A stretch of 64,000 nucleotides of DNA from Erythrobacter sp. JK5 (GTDB lineage: Bacteria; Pseudomonadota; Alphaproteobacteria; Sphingomonadales; Sphingomonadaceae). This document shows positions 55,898-64,000 of the stretch, piece by piece. Under the pieces are notes generated by a model, which ran no database searches, was not told where the DNA came from, and saw only the letters and a list, made by a program, of their open reading frames with translations. The stretch is from NCBI RefSeq assembly GCF_018205975.1, contig NZ_CP073577.1:620001-684000 (forward strand), written 5' to 3'. Numbering within the stretch: position 1 is the first letter of the stretch; each line of letters begins with the position of its first letter. The position numbers and the translations under genes were made by a program.

Positions 55898-57840
55898 TTA
55901 ATCCGGCGGGTTGTGCTGCTCGACGAAGCGGACGGCCTGTTCCAGCATCAACTGCCGTGTCCCGGACAGCGACAGCCAGTGATCTTCGCCATCGAGCGTC
56001 ACCATCTCATACGGCTTGCCGGCGTCCTTGAGCTTGTCGGCCATCTTGAGCGAATGGCTGTAGGGAACGACGACATCGTCCTTGCCGTGGATCAGCATGA
56101 TCGGTGCATCGGCGCGCGCTGCAGCGCGCAGTGGCGACACCGCGTTCCAGCTTTCGCGCGGGCCGAGCTGTTCGAGCAACGCGACCTTGGTGGTGCGCTC
56201 GCTGCCGCTGCCGCGATAGTCCTCGCGATACATGTCGGCGATGTCGCTCACCGGTGCGACCGCCACCGCGCAGCGATAAATGCCCTGTTGCAGCGTGACG
56301 CCGGCGAGCGCGGCATAGCCACCATAGCTCGCACCGACGATGCAGGCGCGCTCGGGATCGACGATCCCGGCCTGCGCCAGTGCTGCTAGTCCGTCCGACT
56401 TGTCGGTCTGCATCTTGCGGCCCCATTCGCCATAACCGGCCAGGCGGAAACCGCTGTCGCGATTGGTCGACCCGCGGAAGTTCGGCTGCAGCACCGCATA
56501 GCCGCGAGATGCGAAGGCCTGCGCCCACCAGTCGAATTCCACATTGTCGTGGCTGTGGGGGCCGCCGTGCGGCAGGATCACCACCGGCAGGTTGCTCGCT
56601 TCGCGACCGGGGGGCAGCGTCAGCACGCCGTCCAGTTCCATGCCGTCGCTGGCGACATAGTCGAATTTCGAGATCGGGCCGACGTGGTCGGGCAGGATCG
56701 CGAGTCGTTCATAGGCGATCGCATCCGCTTTGCCTGCGGCGAGATCGACCGCAAAATAGGTGCCGCTGTCCTTGTTGCCGCTGGTCTGCACGATCACGTG
56801 ACCGAGATCGTTGGTCCAGTCGACCATGCGCATCTCCAGATTGGGGAACGCCGCGCGCACGGCCCGTGCGGCCTTCTGGTGATTTTCGACCTGGAACACC
56901 GGTTTCAGGTTCTCGCCCCCTCGAGATAGCCCATCATGTGCCCCGTGCTGTCGTCGAAGAACACGCGGTCGACGTCGACATCGGCGAGGAACGGGGTCAT
57001 CGCCCCGCCGGCAAGTGGCACTTCGTACCACTCGATCCCGTTCTCGCCGCGCTCGGCAAGGATCACGCTGGTCCCGTCGTAGCCGAGCCCGACCAGCCCG
57101 ACGCGCCCGCCGCGGTTGACCCCTTTCGCGATCACGCCATTGCCTGGCCCGCGCAGATCCCATTCGCCGGTGTTGTCATCGATATCGAGCGTCGCGGCGA
57201 CTTCGCCCGCGGCATCGATCAGCCAGTCGGTATCGTGGCCGGGGCGGGCGGCATTGGCGATCTTCTTGACCGAGAAATCCTGCAGATCGACGCGGTAGAG
57301 ATAGGGTCTGCCATGGTCGAATTCGTATTCCATCCGCCCGCTCCGCGTGAGCTGGATCGCGCCGTAGAACCCGTACCAGCGCCCGTCGATGTTGCGAATC
57401 CCGTAATCGCCGATGATCGCATCCACGAGCTCGCGGCGATTGCCGAAGATCAGCCCGCCCTCGACGCCTTCGGCCATCGGCAGCACGCGCGCGGTGAAGA
57501 ATTCGGCCTTGTCGGTGGTGAAGTTGTAGCCGAGATCCTGCGTGCGGCTGGTCACCATCAGCAGCCGGTCGTCGCCGATCCACTCCATCCAGCGAATCTT
57601 GAGATCGCCGACTTCGAACCGGGAAACGAGTTTGGTCCGATCCTCGACCGCGACCACCGTGCGCTTGCCATCGATGTTGGTGAGCACCGCCAGCCGCTTG
57701 CCGCTGGGCGACAGGACCGCCTCTTCGACATCGGGCAATTTGCCATACTCGGCCAGCGTCGGCGGCTCCTGCGCCTGGACTGCGATGGGAGAAAGGATGA
57801 GCGAAACCGCAAGCGCGGCGGCACGAAGAAAAACACGCAT
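55898..57840 (-). pseudogene. S9 family prolyl oligopeptidase-type peptidase, frameshifted
   Basis: A signal-peptide-bearing (FLRAAALAVSLILSPIAVQA) peptidase of about 646 residues when restored. The N-terminal beta-propeller part (LSPSGKRLAVLTNIDGKRTV and onward to GHMMGYLEG) and the C-terminal hydrolase part (ENLKPVFQVENHQKAARAVR onward) are in two frames that meet at five C (56916-56920). One extra G gives YLEGGENLKP. Catalytic Ser is in VGASYGGYAALAGV, Asp in IHGKDDVVVPYSHS and His in DGEDHWLSLSG. Same signature as slt, rlpA and the cytochrome b gene. Confidence 0.86.
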
Positions 57841-57977
57841 GGAAAACACGACCCTGTTGCGACTGACCCCTTGAGTGCAACCGATCATCTCGATTTTTCG
57901 CGCAAAATCAATATTGGCGGGTGCGATTGCGCACGGGGCTTTGCGAATGTGGCATCAGCGCCTATCTGCCCCGCACC

Positions 57978-58460
57978 ATGGCACGGCCGAAACCCGAAAC
58001 CTTCGACAAGCACAAGACCGTCGCGGAAAACCGCCGGGCGCGGTTCGATTATCATATCGAGGACAAGTTCGAAGCCGGACTCGCGTTGCAGGGCACCGAG
58101 GTGAAGGCGCTGCGCGCGGGCGAGGCGAGCATTGCCGAAAGCTACGCCGAGGTGCGCGATGGCGAGGTGTGGCTGATCAATGCCAACATCCCCGAATACA
58201 GCCACGGCAACCGGCTCAATCACGAGCCGCGCCGCCCGCGCAAGCTGCTGCTGCACAACCGCGAGATCGAAAAGCTGTTCGGCGCGGTCGAGCGCAAGGG
58301 CATGACGCTGGTGCCGCTGTCGGTGTATTTCAACAAGCAGGGGCGCGCGAAAGTCGAGCTGGCGCTGGCCAAGGGCAAGCAGGCGCACGACAAGCGCGCC
58401 ACAATCAAGGATCGCGACTGGAAGCGTGACAAGGCCCGCCTGATGCGTGACCGCGGATAG
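57978..58460 (+). CDS. smpB: SsrA-binding protein SmpB
   Basis: Binds tmRNA and brings it to stalled ribosomes for trans-translation. 160 residues. [60 protein letters not shown] and the C-terminal basic tail [20 protein letters not shown] are canonical. Start ATG 57978 was chosen because it begins the family sequence (ARPKPETF); the frame stays open 19 codons upstream. tmRNA itself (ssrA) is not in the window. Confidence 0.98.
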   Translation: MARPKPETFDKHKTVAENRRARFDYHIEDKFEAGLALQGTEVKALRAGEASIAESYAEVRDGEVWLINANIPEYSHGNRLNHEPRRPRKLLLHNREIEKLFGAVERKGMTLVPLSVYFNKQGRAKVELALAKGKQAHDKRATIKDRDWKRDKARLMRDRG

Positions 58461-58618
58461 CGTTTGAGCCGGGCCGATCGGGCCGATTCCCCACTCGTCG
58501 ATTCACCGGCTGGTCAGATCGCCTGGAGTACCCATATGACCATCATGGCTGGCCAGCTACACTTCGACGATCTTGACTTGCGCTACGCTGGCTGGCGGCG
58601 CAGGGCGGCTGCGCAATC

Positions 58619-59203
58619 ATGAGCGCGAAACGCAACAAGACCTGGGCGGCCGATACGATCCGCAAGTACATGCCCTCTCGCGAAGAGATGAGCCGCAACA
58701 AGTATCTTGCGCCGATCGCCCACCGGTTCCTCTCGCCCGAATTGTGGCGTTTCACCCGCCGTTCCGTTCCGCGCGGGGTCGCACTGGGCCTTTTCGCCGG
58801 GTTCATCATTCCCTTCGGACAGATCTTCCTCGCGGCGTTTCTCGCACTTCCGGCTCGCGCCAACGTTCCGATTGCCGCGATGGTGACCTTCGTCACCAAT
58901 CCGTTTACCTTCCCGTTCTGGATCGTCGTCGCCAACCAGGTCGGCGAGACCACGCTCAACATCGATCAGGCGGTCGGCGGAATCGCCAACGAGGAATTGC
59001 AGAGCGGCCGGCTGACGTGGCTGGTTGACCTGTTCGAGATGGCCGGAGTGACCGCCTTCGGTTTCCTGGTCCTCGCGATCGTGACCTCTGCCGTCGGATA
59101 CCTCGTGGCGGGCGGTGTGTGGCGCGTGATCGTGGCACGCAAGCGGGCAAAACGCCTCGCTTCGATGGAGGCCCGTCTCGACCAGCGGCTCAATGCCAAT
59201 TAA
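58619..59203 (+). CDS. DUF2062 domain-containing membrane protein
   Basis: A 194-residue protein. A basic N-terminus (AKRNKTWAADTIRKYMPSRE) is followed by the DUF2062 core GVALGLFAGFIIPFGQIFLA with LPARANVPIAAMVTFVTNPF, and a second helix pair ending GFLVLAIVTSAVGYLVAGGV, then a basic tail. The family sits in the inner membrane, function unknown, and in sphingomonads it is commonly found between smpB and the hybrid kinase gene, as here. Confidence 0.88.
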   Translation: MSAKRNKTWAADTIRKYMPSREEMSRNKYLAPIAHRFLSPELWRFTRRSVPRGVALGLFAGFIIPFGQIFLAAFLALPARANVPIAAMVTFVTNPFTFPFWIVVANQVGETTLNIDQAVGGIANEELQSGRLTWLVDLFEMAGVTAFGFLVLAIVTSAVGYLVAGGVWRVIVARKRAKRLASMEARLDQRLNAN

Positions 59204-59250
59204 GGGCAGGTGCGGGCGAACGACGGCGCGGCGCGCGATGGGACAGGACC

Positions 59251-61722
59251 TTGCAGCGGTTGGAAGGCGAAGCGAACACTATCTCTGTAGATGACAACCG
59301 GCTGATGCTGGCGCTGCTTGGCGGCGCGCTGCTTACTAGTGCGATCGTCCTCTTCGCCGCGACGGCCGATGTGACGCTCACGCTCGCCTACGTGCTGGGC
59401 CTGACGGTGCTGATGCTGGCGGTGTTCGCGGTCGATCGGGTGCGATCCGCGCCTGCTGGGCAGGCCGTTGCGGCACCCGATTGGTCGGTTACCGTCGCAG
59501 CTATCGAGGAAGCCGACACCGCGATCGCGATCACCGACCGGGCCAATCGCCTGGTCTGCGCCAATCGTTCCTTCGTCGCGGCATTCGGCGCGGGCAGCGC
59601 GCCGCCGTCGCTGCCGCTCGGACGCGCGGGGCTCGAGGCGATGACGCGTCTCGCCCGCGAGGCCTGGCGCGATGGCGCGGCCGCGCTCGACGAACTTGCC
59701 GGGCGGGATGAGCGAGACGCCTGGAGTGTCAGTGCCGTGCGTGCGGGGCGCGGAGAGGACCATCTGATCTGGCGTTTTCGGGCGCTCGAGGACCAATCGT
59801 CACGAACGCTCGACGATCTCGATCTCAGGGGCCCGTTCGGACAGATGCTCAGCCGTGCAGGGATCGAGACGGCGATCACGACCGCGAACGGCGTGATCCG
59901 TTCGGTCAGCACCGGGTTCGCCGAGCGGGCGGTCGGCGACGAGGCGGCGACGCTCGCGGGGCAGGACTTCGTTTCGGTCCTGCGCTCGGACGAGCGCGAT
60001 CGCATCTACTTCGCGCGCGAAGGGCGCGGCGGCACGCCGCAAACCCTGATCGACGTGCCGCTCGTCGATCCCGAAGAGTATGCCGGGATAGGGCCGGACG
60101 AGAGCACATCGCTGATGCTGCTGGTCGACAGCGGCGTGGGCATCGGCAGCGGCTGGGACGGGTCCTCGCAGGCCGGAGTCGCCCAGCTCGACGCGTTGCT
60201 CGCGCAGCTCCCGCTGGGCCTCGCGATGACCGATCGCGACGGGCGGTTCCTGTTCGGCAACGACGCCTTCCTGCGCTCGGTCGAGCGCGAGGGGAGAGGG
60301 CTGCCCGCCTTCCCGACCGATCTGGTGGTGCGCGAGGACAAGGCGGCACTGTCGGACGCGGTGCGCCGCCACGGACGCGGCCCGGCGACCAGCGGCAACA
60401 TGGCGGTGCGCCTGATTTCGCAACCCGAAGAGCCGGTTTCGCTCGGCCTTGCGGGCGTGCGGGGACTGGGCGAGGCGGCGGTCTTGCTCAGCCTCGCGGA
60501 TTCGAGCGAGGAAAACCAGCTCAAGCGCCAGGTGGCGCAAGCCACCAAGATGCAGGCGGTCGGCCAGCTCGCCGGCGGCGTCGCGCACGATTTCAACAAC
60601 GTGCTCACCGCGATCATCGGCACCTGCGACCTGATGCTGCTGCGGCATACGCCGGGCGACAGCGATTATGACGACATCCAGCAGATACGGGCCAACTCGA
60701 ACCGGGCGGCTTCTCTGACCCGGCAGTTGCTCGCGTTCTCGCGCCAGCAGACGCTGCGGCCCGAAATTCTCCAGCTGCCCGATGTGGTCAGCGAAGTCGG
60801 ACCGCTGATCAAGCGGCTGCTCGGCGAAAAGATCAGCTATTTCGTGCAGCACGACCGCGATCTTGGCGCGGTCCGCGCCGACCCGCAGCAGCTCGAACAG
60901 GTCATCATGAACCTCGCGGTGAATGCGCGCGATGCCATTCAGTCGAACGTGCCGGGCGGGGCTGGCCGGATCTCCTTGCTGACCCGCAGTCTGCAGGCAA
61001 AGGACGTGATCCAGCTGGGTTCCGAAATCCTCCCGGCGGCGGACTATACCGTCCTGATCGTTCAGGACACGGGCGGCGGCATTCCGCCGCACGTGCTGCC
61101 CAAGCTGTTCGAACCGTTCTTCACGACCAAGGAACTGGGCAAGGGGACCGGGCTGGGGCTTTCCACCGCCTACGGGATCGTCAAGCAATCGGGCGGCTTC
61201 ATCTTTGCCGACAATGTCTCCGACGCCGATGGAAAGATCGTGGGGGCGCGGTTCACAATCTATTTCCCGGTCCACCATGGCGAGGCGCCGCGCCGCCGCG
61301 AGCCCAAGGCGCAGACCGTATCGTCGGACTGGTCGGCCGGCGGCAAGGTCCTGCTGGTCGAGGACGAGGACATGGTGCGCGCCGTCGCCGAACGGGCCCT
61401 GTCGCGGGCAGGCTACGAAGTGACCGCATGCCCCGGCGGCGAGGAAGGGCTGTCCGCGATTGCCGAGGGCGGGGAGTTCGATCTGATCGTCAGCGACGTG
61501 GTGATGCCCGGCATGGACGGGCCAGCCATGGTCCGCGCGATTCGCAAGCAGCGGCCCGATATCCCCGTGCTGTTCATGTCGGGTTATGCCGAAGAGCAGC
61601 TGCGCAAGGACATCGATATCCCCGACATGCACTTCATCCCCAAACCGTTCAGCGTGGCGGCGATTGGCGACAAGGTCGCGGCGGTGATGCAGGAGGCGAA
61701 ATCCGCCGAAGGAGCCGGTTGA
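59251..61722 (+). CDS. cckA: CckA-type hybrid sensor histidine kinase
   Basis: The CckA kinase/phosphatase of the CckA-ChpT-CtrA pathway controlling cell-cycle or envelope and motility genes in alphaproteobacteria. About 823 residues from TTG 59251 (GGACAGGA upstream); the start is not certain and the frame begins at 59119. Two N-terminal helices (LMLALLGGALLTSAIVLFAA and VTLTLAYVLGLTVLMLAVFA) are followed by PAS regions, the DHp domain GQLAGGVAHDFNNVLTAIIG, the ATPase domain (NLAVNARDAI, DTGGGIPPHVLPKLFEPFFT, GTGLGLSTAYGIVKQSGG) and a receiver (LIVSDVVMPGMDGPAMVRAI). Receiver Asp is in SDVV. Neighbours smpB and DUF2062 fit the sphingomonad locus. Confidence 0.9.
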   Translation: MQRLEGEANTISVDDNRLMLALLGGALLTSAIVLFAATADVTLTLAYVLGLTVLMLAVFAVDRVRSAPAGQAVAAPDWSVTVAAIEEADTAIAITDRANRLVCANRSFVAAFGAGSAPPSLPLGRAGLEAMTRLAREAWRDGAAALDELAGRDERDAWSVSAVRAGRGEDHLIWRFRALEDQSSRTLDDLDLRGPFGQMLSRAGIETAITTANGVIRSVSTGFAERAVGDEAATLAGQDFVSVLRSDERDRIYFAREGRGGTPQTLIDVPLVDPEEYAGIGPDESTSLMLLVDSGVGIGSGWDGSSQAGVAQLDALLAQLPLGLAMTDRDGRFLFGNDAFLRSVEREGRGLPAFPTDLVVREDKAALSDAVRRHGRGPATSGNMAVRLISQPEEPVSLGLAGVRGLGEAAVLLSLADSSEENQLKRQVAQATKMQAVGQLAGGVAHDFNNVLTAIIGTCDLMLLRHTPGDSDYDDIQQIRANSNRAASLTRQLLAFSRQQTLRPEILQLPDVVSEVGPLIKRLLGEKISYFVQHDRDLGAVRADPQQLEQVIMNLAVNARDAIQSNVPGGAGRISLLTRSLQAKDVIQLGSEILPAADYTVLIVQDTGGGIPPHVLPKLFEPFFTTKELGKGTGLGLSTAYGIVKQSGGFIFADNVSDADGKIVGARFTIYFPVHHGEAPRRREPKAQTVSSDWSAGGKVLLVEDEDMVRAVAERALSRAGYEVTACPGGEEGLSAIAEGGEFDLIVSDVVMPGMDGPAMVRAIRKQRPDIPVLFMSGYAEEQLRKDIDIPDMHFIPKPFSVAAIGDKVAAVMQEAKSAEGAG

Positions 61723-61802
61723 CCGGCGACTGCCTGCCTGTTCACCTTGGATAAAGCGCGGTAATCCATGATAAAGCCTGCAATCGAGGGGAGGGGTAAG
61801 CA

Positions 61803-63311
61803 ATGTCTCGAGTCAATCTGACGGGCGCGATCAAGGTCGCGGCGCTTTCGGCAACCGCGCTCATGACGAGCGCAGCCGCCTCGCAATCGGTTCCCGGACC
61901 GGATGAAACCGCGCAGGGCGACGTTTCGGTCACGATCTACAACAGCAATCTCGCGCTGGTGCAGGACGTGCGCCAGCTTGATATCGCGCGCGGCACCAGC
62001 CGGGTCGAGTTTCCCGACGTTTCCGCCGCGATCCAGCCGCAGACGCTGAGCTTTTTCGCGCCCAATACGACGATTATCGAGCAGAATTTCGACTTCGATC
62101 TGCTCACCCCGACCAAGATGATGGAAAAGGCGATCGGCCAGACCGTCACCCTGCTGCGTACCAACCCGGCGACCGGTATCGAAACCCGCGAGCGGGCAAG
62201 GGTGCTCTCAACCGCCGGAGGCGTGGTGGTCCAGATCGGCGACCGGATCGAGGTGCTGCGCGACGACGGCCTGCCGGTGCGGGTGATCTTCGACCGGGTG
62301 CCGCCCAACCTGCGCGCGCGCCCGACGCTCTCGGTCAATCTCGACAGCAGCCGGGCAGGGGTGCGGCCGGTGTCGCTGCGCTATCTTTCGAGCGGGCTCG
62401 GCTGGAGCGCGGATTACGTCGCGCTCTACAACGAAGCGGGTGGCACGATCGACATGCAGGGCTGGGTCACGCTTACCAACAACAGCGGCACCACCTTCCA
62501 TCGCGCCGACACGCTGCTGGTGGCGGGCAATCCCAGCGGATCGCGCGCGCGCGGCTTCGGCAACCGCGGAATGGTGCGGGCCGGCACCGAAAGCGCGGAT
62601 CGCGAACGGCTGGGCGACTTCTACCTCTATCCGATCAGCGGGCGGACCACGATCGCCAACGCGCAGACCAAGCAGGTGAGCTTCCTCGATGTGCAGGCGG
62701 TGCCCGCACGCAAGGTCTATTCGCGCACCGTCGGCTGGCTGCAGAACGATACGCAGCCGGTGAACGTCGCGAGTGCGATCAGCTTTTCCTCCTCGCGCGA
62801 TCAGGGTCTGGGCGACGCTTTGCCGGCGGGGACTGTGCGCTTCTACCAGCGCGACAGCCAGGGCACACCGCAATTCATCGGTGAGAACGGCATCGGCCAC
62901 ACCCCGATGGGGTCCGAACTCTCGCTGACGACCGGCGATGCGTTCGACATCTTCGTCCAGGCCGAAGTCGAGAAGCGCGAGACCATCACCACCCGCGAAT
63001 GGGAACAGAGCGCGCGCTACCGCGTGATCGAGGATGGCGTCGAAACTTCACGGATCGAGGCCGAACGCCTCCGCAACAGGACCTTCTACCGCACCACCAT
63101 GCGCTACAAGATCACCAACGCGAAGGACGAGCCGATCGAGGTCGACCTGACCCAGTCCGGGCTCGGTCGCTATTGGTGGGGCTGGGATTACCGGGTGGTG
63201 AGTGAGGATATCGTCGGCGAACAGATCAATTACGATCGCCGCAAATGGGTGGTCCCCGTTCCTGCCGAGGGCGAACGCACGATCCGCGTTACATTCGAGA
63301 CCCGCTGGTAG
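61803..63311 (+). CDS. DUF4139 domain-containing exported protein, copy 1
   Basis: A 502-residue exported protein with signal peptide IKVAALSATALMTSAAASQ. The DUF4139 domain is beta-rich: VSVTIYNSNLALVQDVRQLD at the start, LSSGLGWSADYVALYNEAGG, GWVTLTNNSGTTFHRADTLL, and YKITNAKDEPIEVDLTQSG near the end. DUF4139 proteins are usually 500-600 residues and of unknown function, and probably act in the envelope. The next gene begins 17 nt downstream and is a paralogue. Confidence 0.9.
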   Translation: MSRVNLTGAIKVAALSATALMTSAAASQSVPGPDETAQGDVSVTIYNSNLALVQDVRQLDIARGTSRVEFPDVSAAIQPQTLSFFAPNTTIIEQNFDFDLLTPTKMMEKAIGQTVTLLRTNPATGIETRERARVLSTAGGVVVQIGDRIEVLRDDGLPVRVIFDRVPPNLRARPTLSVNLDSSRAGVRPVSLRYLSSGLGWSADYVALYNEAGGTIDMQGWVTLTNNSGTTFHRADTLLVAGNPSGSRARGFGNRGMVRAGTESADRERLGDFYLYPISGRTTIANAQTKQVSFLDVQAVPARKVYSRTVGWLQNDTQPVNVASAISFSSSRDQGLGDALPAGTVRFYQRDSQGTPQFIGENGIGHTPMGSELSLTTGDAFDIFVQAEVEKRETITTREWEQSARYRVIEDGVETSRIEAERLRNRTFYRTTMRYKITNAKDEPIEVDLTQSGLGRYWWGWDYRVVSEDIVGEQINYDRRKWVVPVPAEGERTIRVTFETRW

Positions 63312-63328
63312 GCGGCGGGGCCGGGACG

Positions 63329-64000
63329 ATGCGGGCAACCGCGATACTCTCCCTCCTGCTGGCGCTGGTGTCGGCGCAGCCCGCTGCGGCGCGCACGATC
63401 GTGGAGGCGTCGGATCCGACCGATCTTTCGGTCACGATCTATCGCGATCCCGACCGCTCGGTCGGCGAGGAAATGAACCGCGACTGGCCGCAGGGCTTCG
63501 CGATGATAAGCGAGGTCCGCACAGTATCCCTTCCTGCGGGCGTATCGACCATCCGCTTCATCGGTGTAGCCGAAGGGATGGTCGGCGTCAGCGCGATCGT
63601 CACCGGCCTGCCGGGCGGGACGATCGAGAAGAACCGCAACGCCGAACTACTTTCGCCTGCTGCGCTGGTGAACGGGGCCCTGGGCAACCGCATCACGATC
63701 ACCCGCACCAATCCCGCCACGGGTGAGGCGCAGTCGGAACAGGCCATCGTCCGCACCCGCGCCGATGGCGGGCTCGTGTTGCAGACATCGCAAGGCTACG
63801 AGGCTGTGCGCTGCGCAGGGTTGCCGGAAAAGCTCACTTTCGACCGTATCCCGGACGGCCTCTCTGCCAAGCCGGTCTACACGATCGACACGCAGACACC
63901 CGAGGGCGGCACCTACGAGATCACGCTGACCTATCTCGCCTGGGGCTTCGACTGGCAAGCGGACTACGTCGCCACGATCCATCCTGCTCAGGAGCGCAGC
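63329..64000 (+). CDS. DUF4139 domain-containing exported protein, copy 2 (3' truncated by window)
   Basis: The first 224 codons of a second DUF4139 gene. The signal peptide is AILSLLLALVSAQPAAA. LSVTIYRDPDRSVGEEMNRD, VRTVSLPAGVSTIRFIGVAE, NRITITRTNPATGEAQSEQA, LTFDRIPDGLSAKPVYTIDT and YLAWGFDWQADYVATIHPAQ run parallel to copy 1 (VRQLDIARGTSRVEFPDVSA, LLRTNPATGIETRERARVL). ATG at 63329 follows GGGGCCGGGA. The gene continues beyond the window end. The tandem pair is probably co-transcribed. Confidence 0.88.
   Translation, partial: MRATAILSLLLALVSAQPAAARTIVEASDPTDLSVTIYRDPDRSVGEEMNRDWPQGFAMISEVRTVSLPAGVSTIRFIGVAEGMVGVSAIVTGLPGGTIEKNRNAELLSPAALVNGALGNRITITRTNPATGEAQSEQAIVRTRADGGLVLQTSQGYEAVRCAGLPEKLTFDRIPDGLSAKPVYTIDTQTPEGGTYEITLTYLAWGFDWQADYVATIHPAQERS

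Overview
The window is a 64 kb stretch of high-GC DNA (about 65% by eye) from an alphaproteobacterium, most likely Sphingomonadales and plausibly Erythrobacteraceae. The gene repertoire points that way: rpoA-rplQ; a mdh/sucD/odhA/odhB/lpdA TCA-cycle block; slt divergent from dapA; smpB near a CckA-type hybrid kinase; many small exported Arg/Asp/Tyr-rich proteins; an alphaproteobacterial LexA box at uvrA; and GC-rich palindromic intergenic repeats. I see no rRNA or tRNA gene, CRISPR array, prophage or classical insertion sequence.

Layout. 1-1.7 kb: end of the ribosomal protein/alpha operon (rpoA, rplQ). 1.8-5.7 kb: an autoregulated-looking operon of a GbsR/MarR regulator, a DUF4166 protein, a saccharopine-dehydrogenase-like protein and a beta-lactamase-fold hydrolase. 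5.8-7.5 kb: two tandem exported paralogues. 7.4-12.7 kb (minus strand): TRIC-type channel, PepSY protein, amidase, DUF4403 lipoprotein, NAD-dependent epimerase. 12.7-21 kb (minus): lpdA, odhB, odhA, sucD, a 0.44 kb GIY-YIG mobile unit, a small membrane protein and mdh. 21-25 kb (minus): GGDEF-EAL protein, a hypothetical protein, a SleB-type cell-wall hydrolase. 25-27.8 kb (plus): BtuFCD/FecBCD-like ABC importer. 28.8-31.7 kb: uvrA under a LexA box. 32.4-34.4 kb: an AT-richer island with a stand-alone reverse transcriptase preceded by a hairpin-rich 400-nt leader. 34.4-45 kb: bestrophin-like protein, CHRD protein, a frameshifted rlpA, argG, acyltransferase, cfa, and an SDR/cytochrome b/molybdopterin-enzyme operon. 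45-54 kb: PhzF, MOSC, methyltransferase and DUF418 genes, then rlmN, VOC, IalB-like, greB and slt. 54-64 kb: dapA, an aspartoacylase-like protein, an S9 peptidase, smpB, DUF2062, cckA and two tandem DUF4139 genes, the second running off the window.

Two loci stand out. First, a compact 439-bp unit (GIY-YIG nuclease gene plus palindromic repeats) sits exactly in the 5' end of sucD. It is flanked by a duplicated 19-21 bp target, and the unit itself supplies the ribosome-binding site and TTG start now used by sucD. Second, the reverse transcriptase at 32.8-34.1 kb has the sequence style of the UG/DRT antiphage RTs, and the gap before it can fold into a chain of hairpins, so a DRT2-like RT plus non-coding RNA defence locus is the leading interpretation.

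A warning about sequence quality: four otherwise intact genes (rlpA, the cytochrome b gene, slt and the S9 peptidase) are each broken by loss of exactly one base in a short G/C run. That shared signature suggests assembly or base-calling errors rather than four independent pseudogenes.
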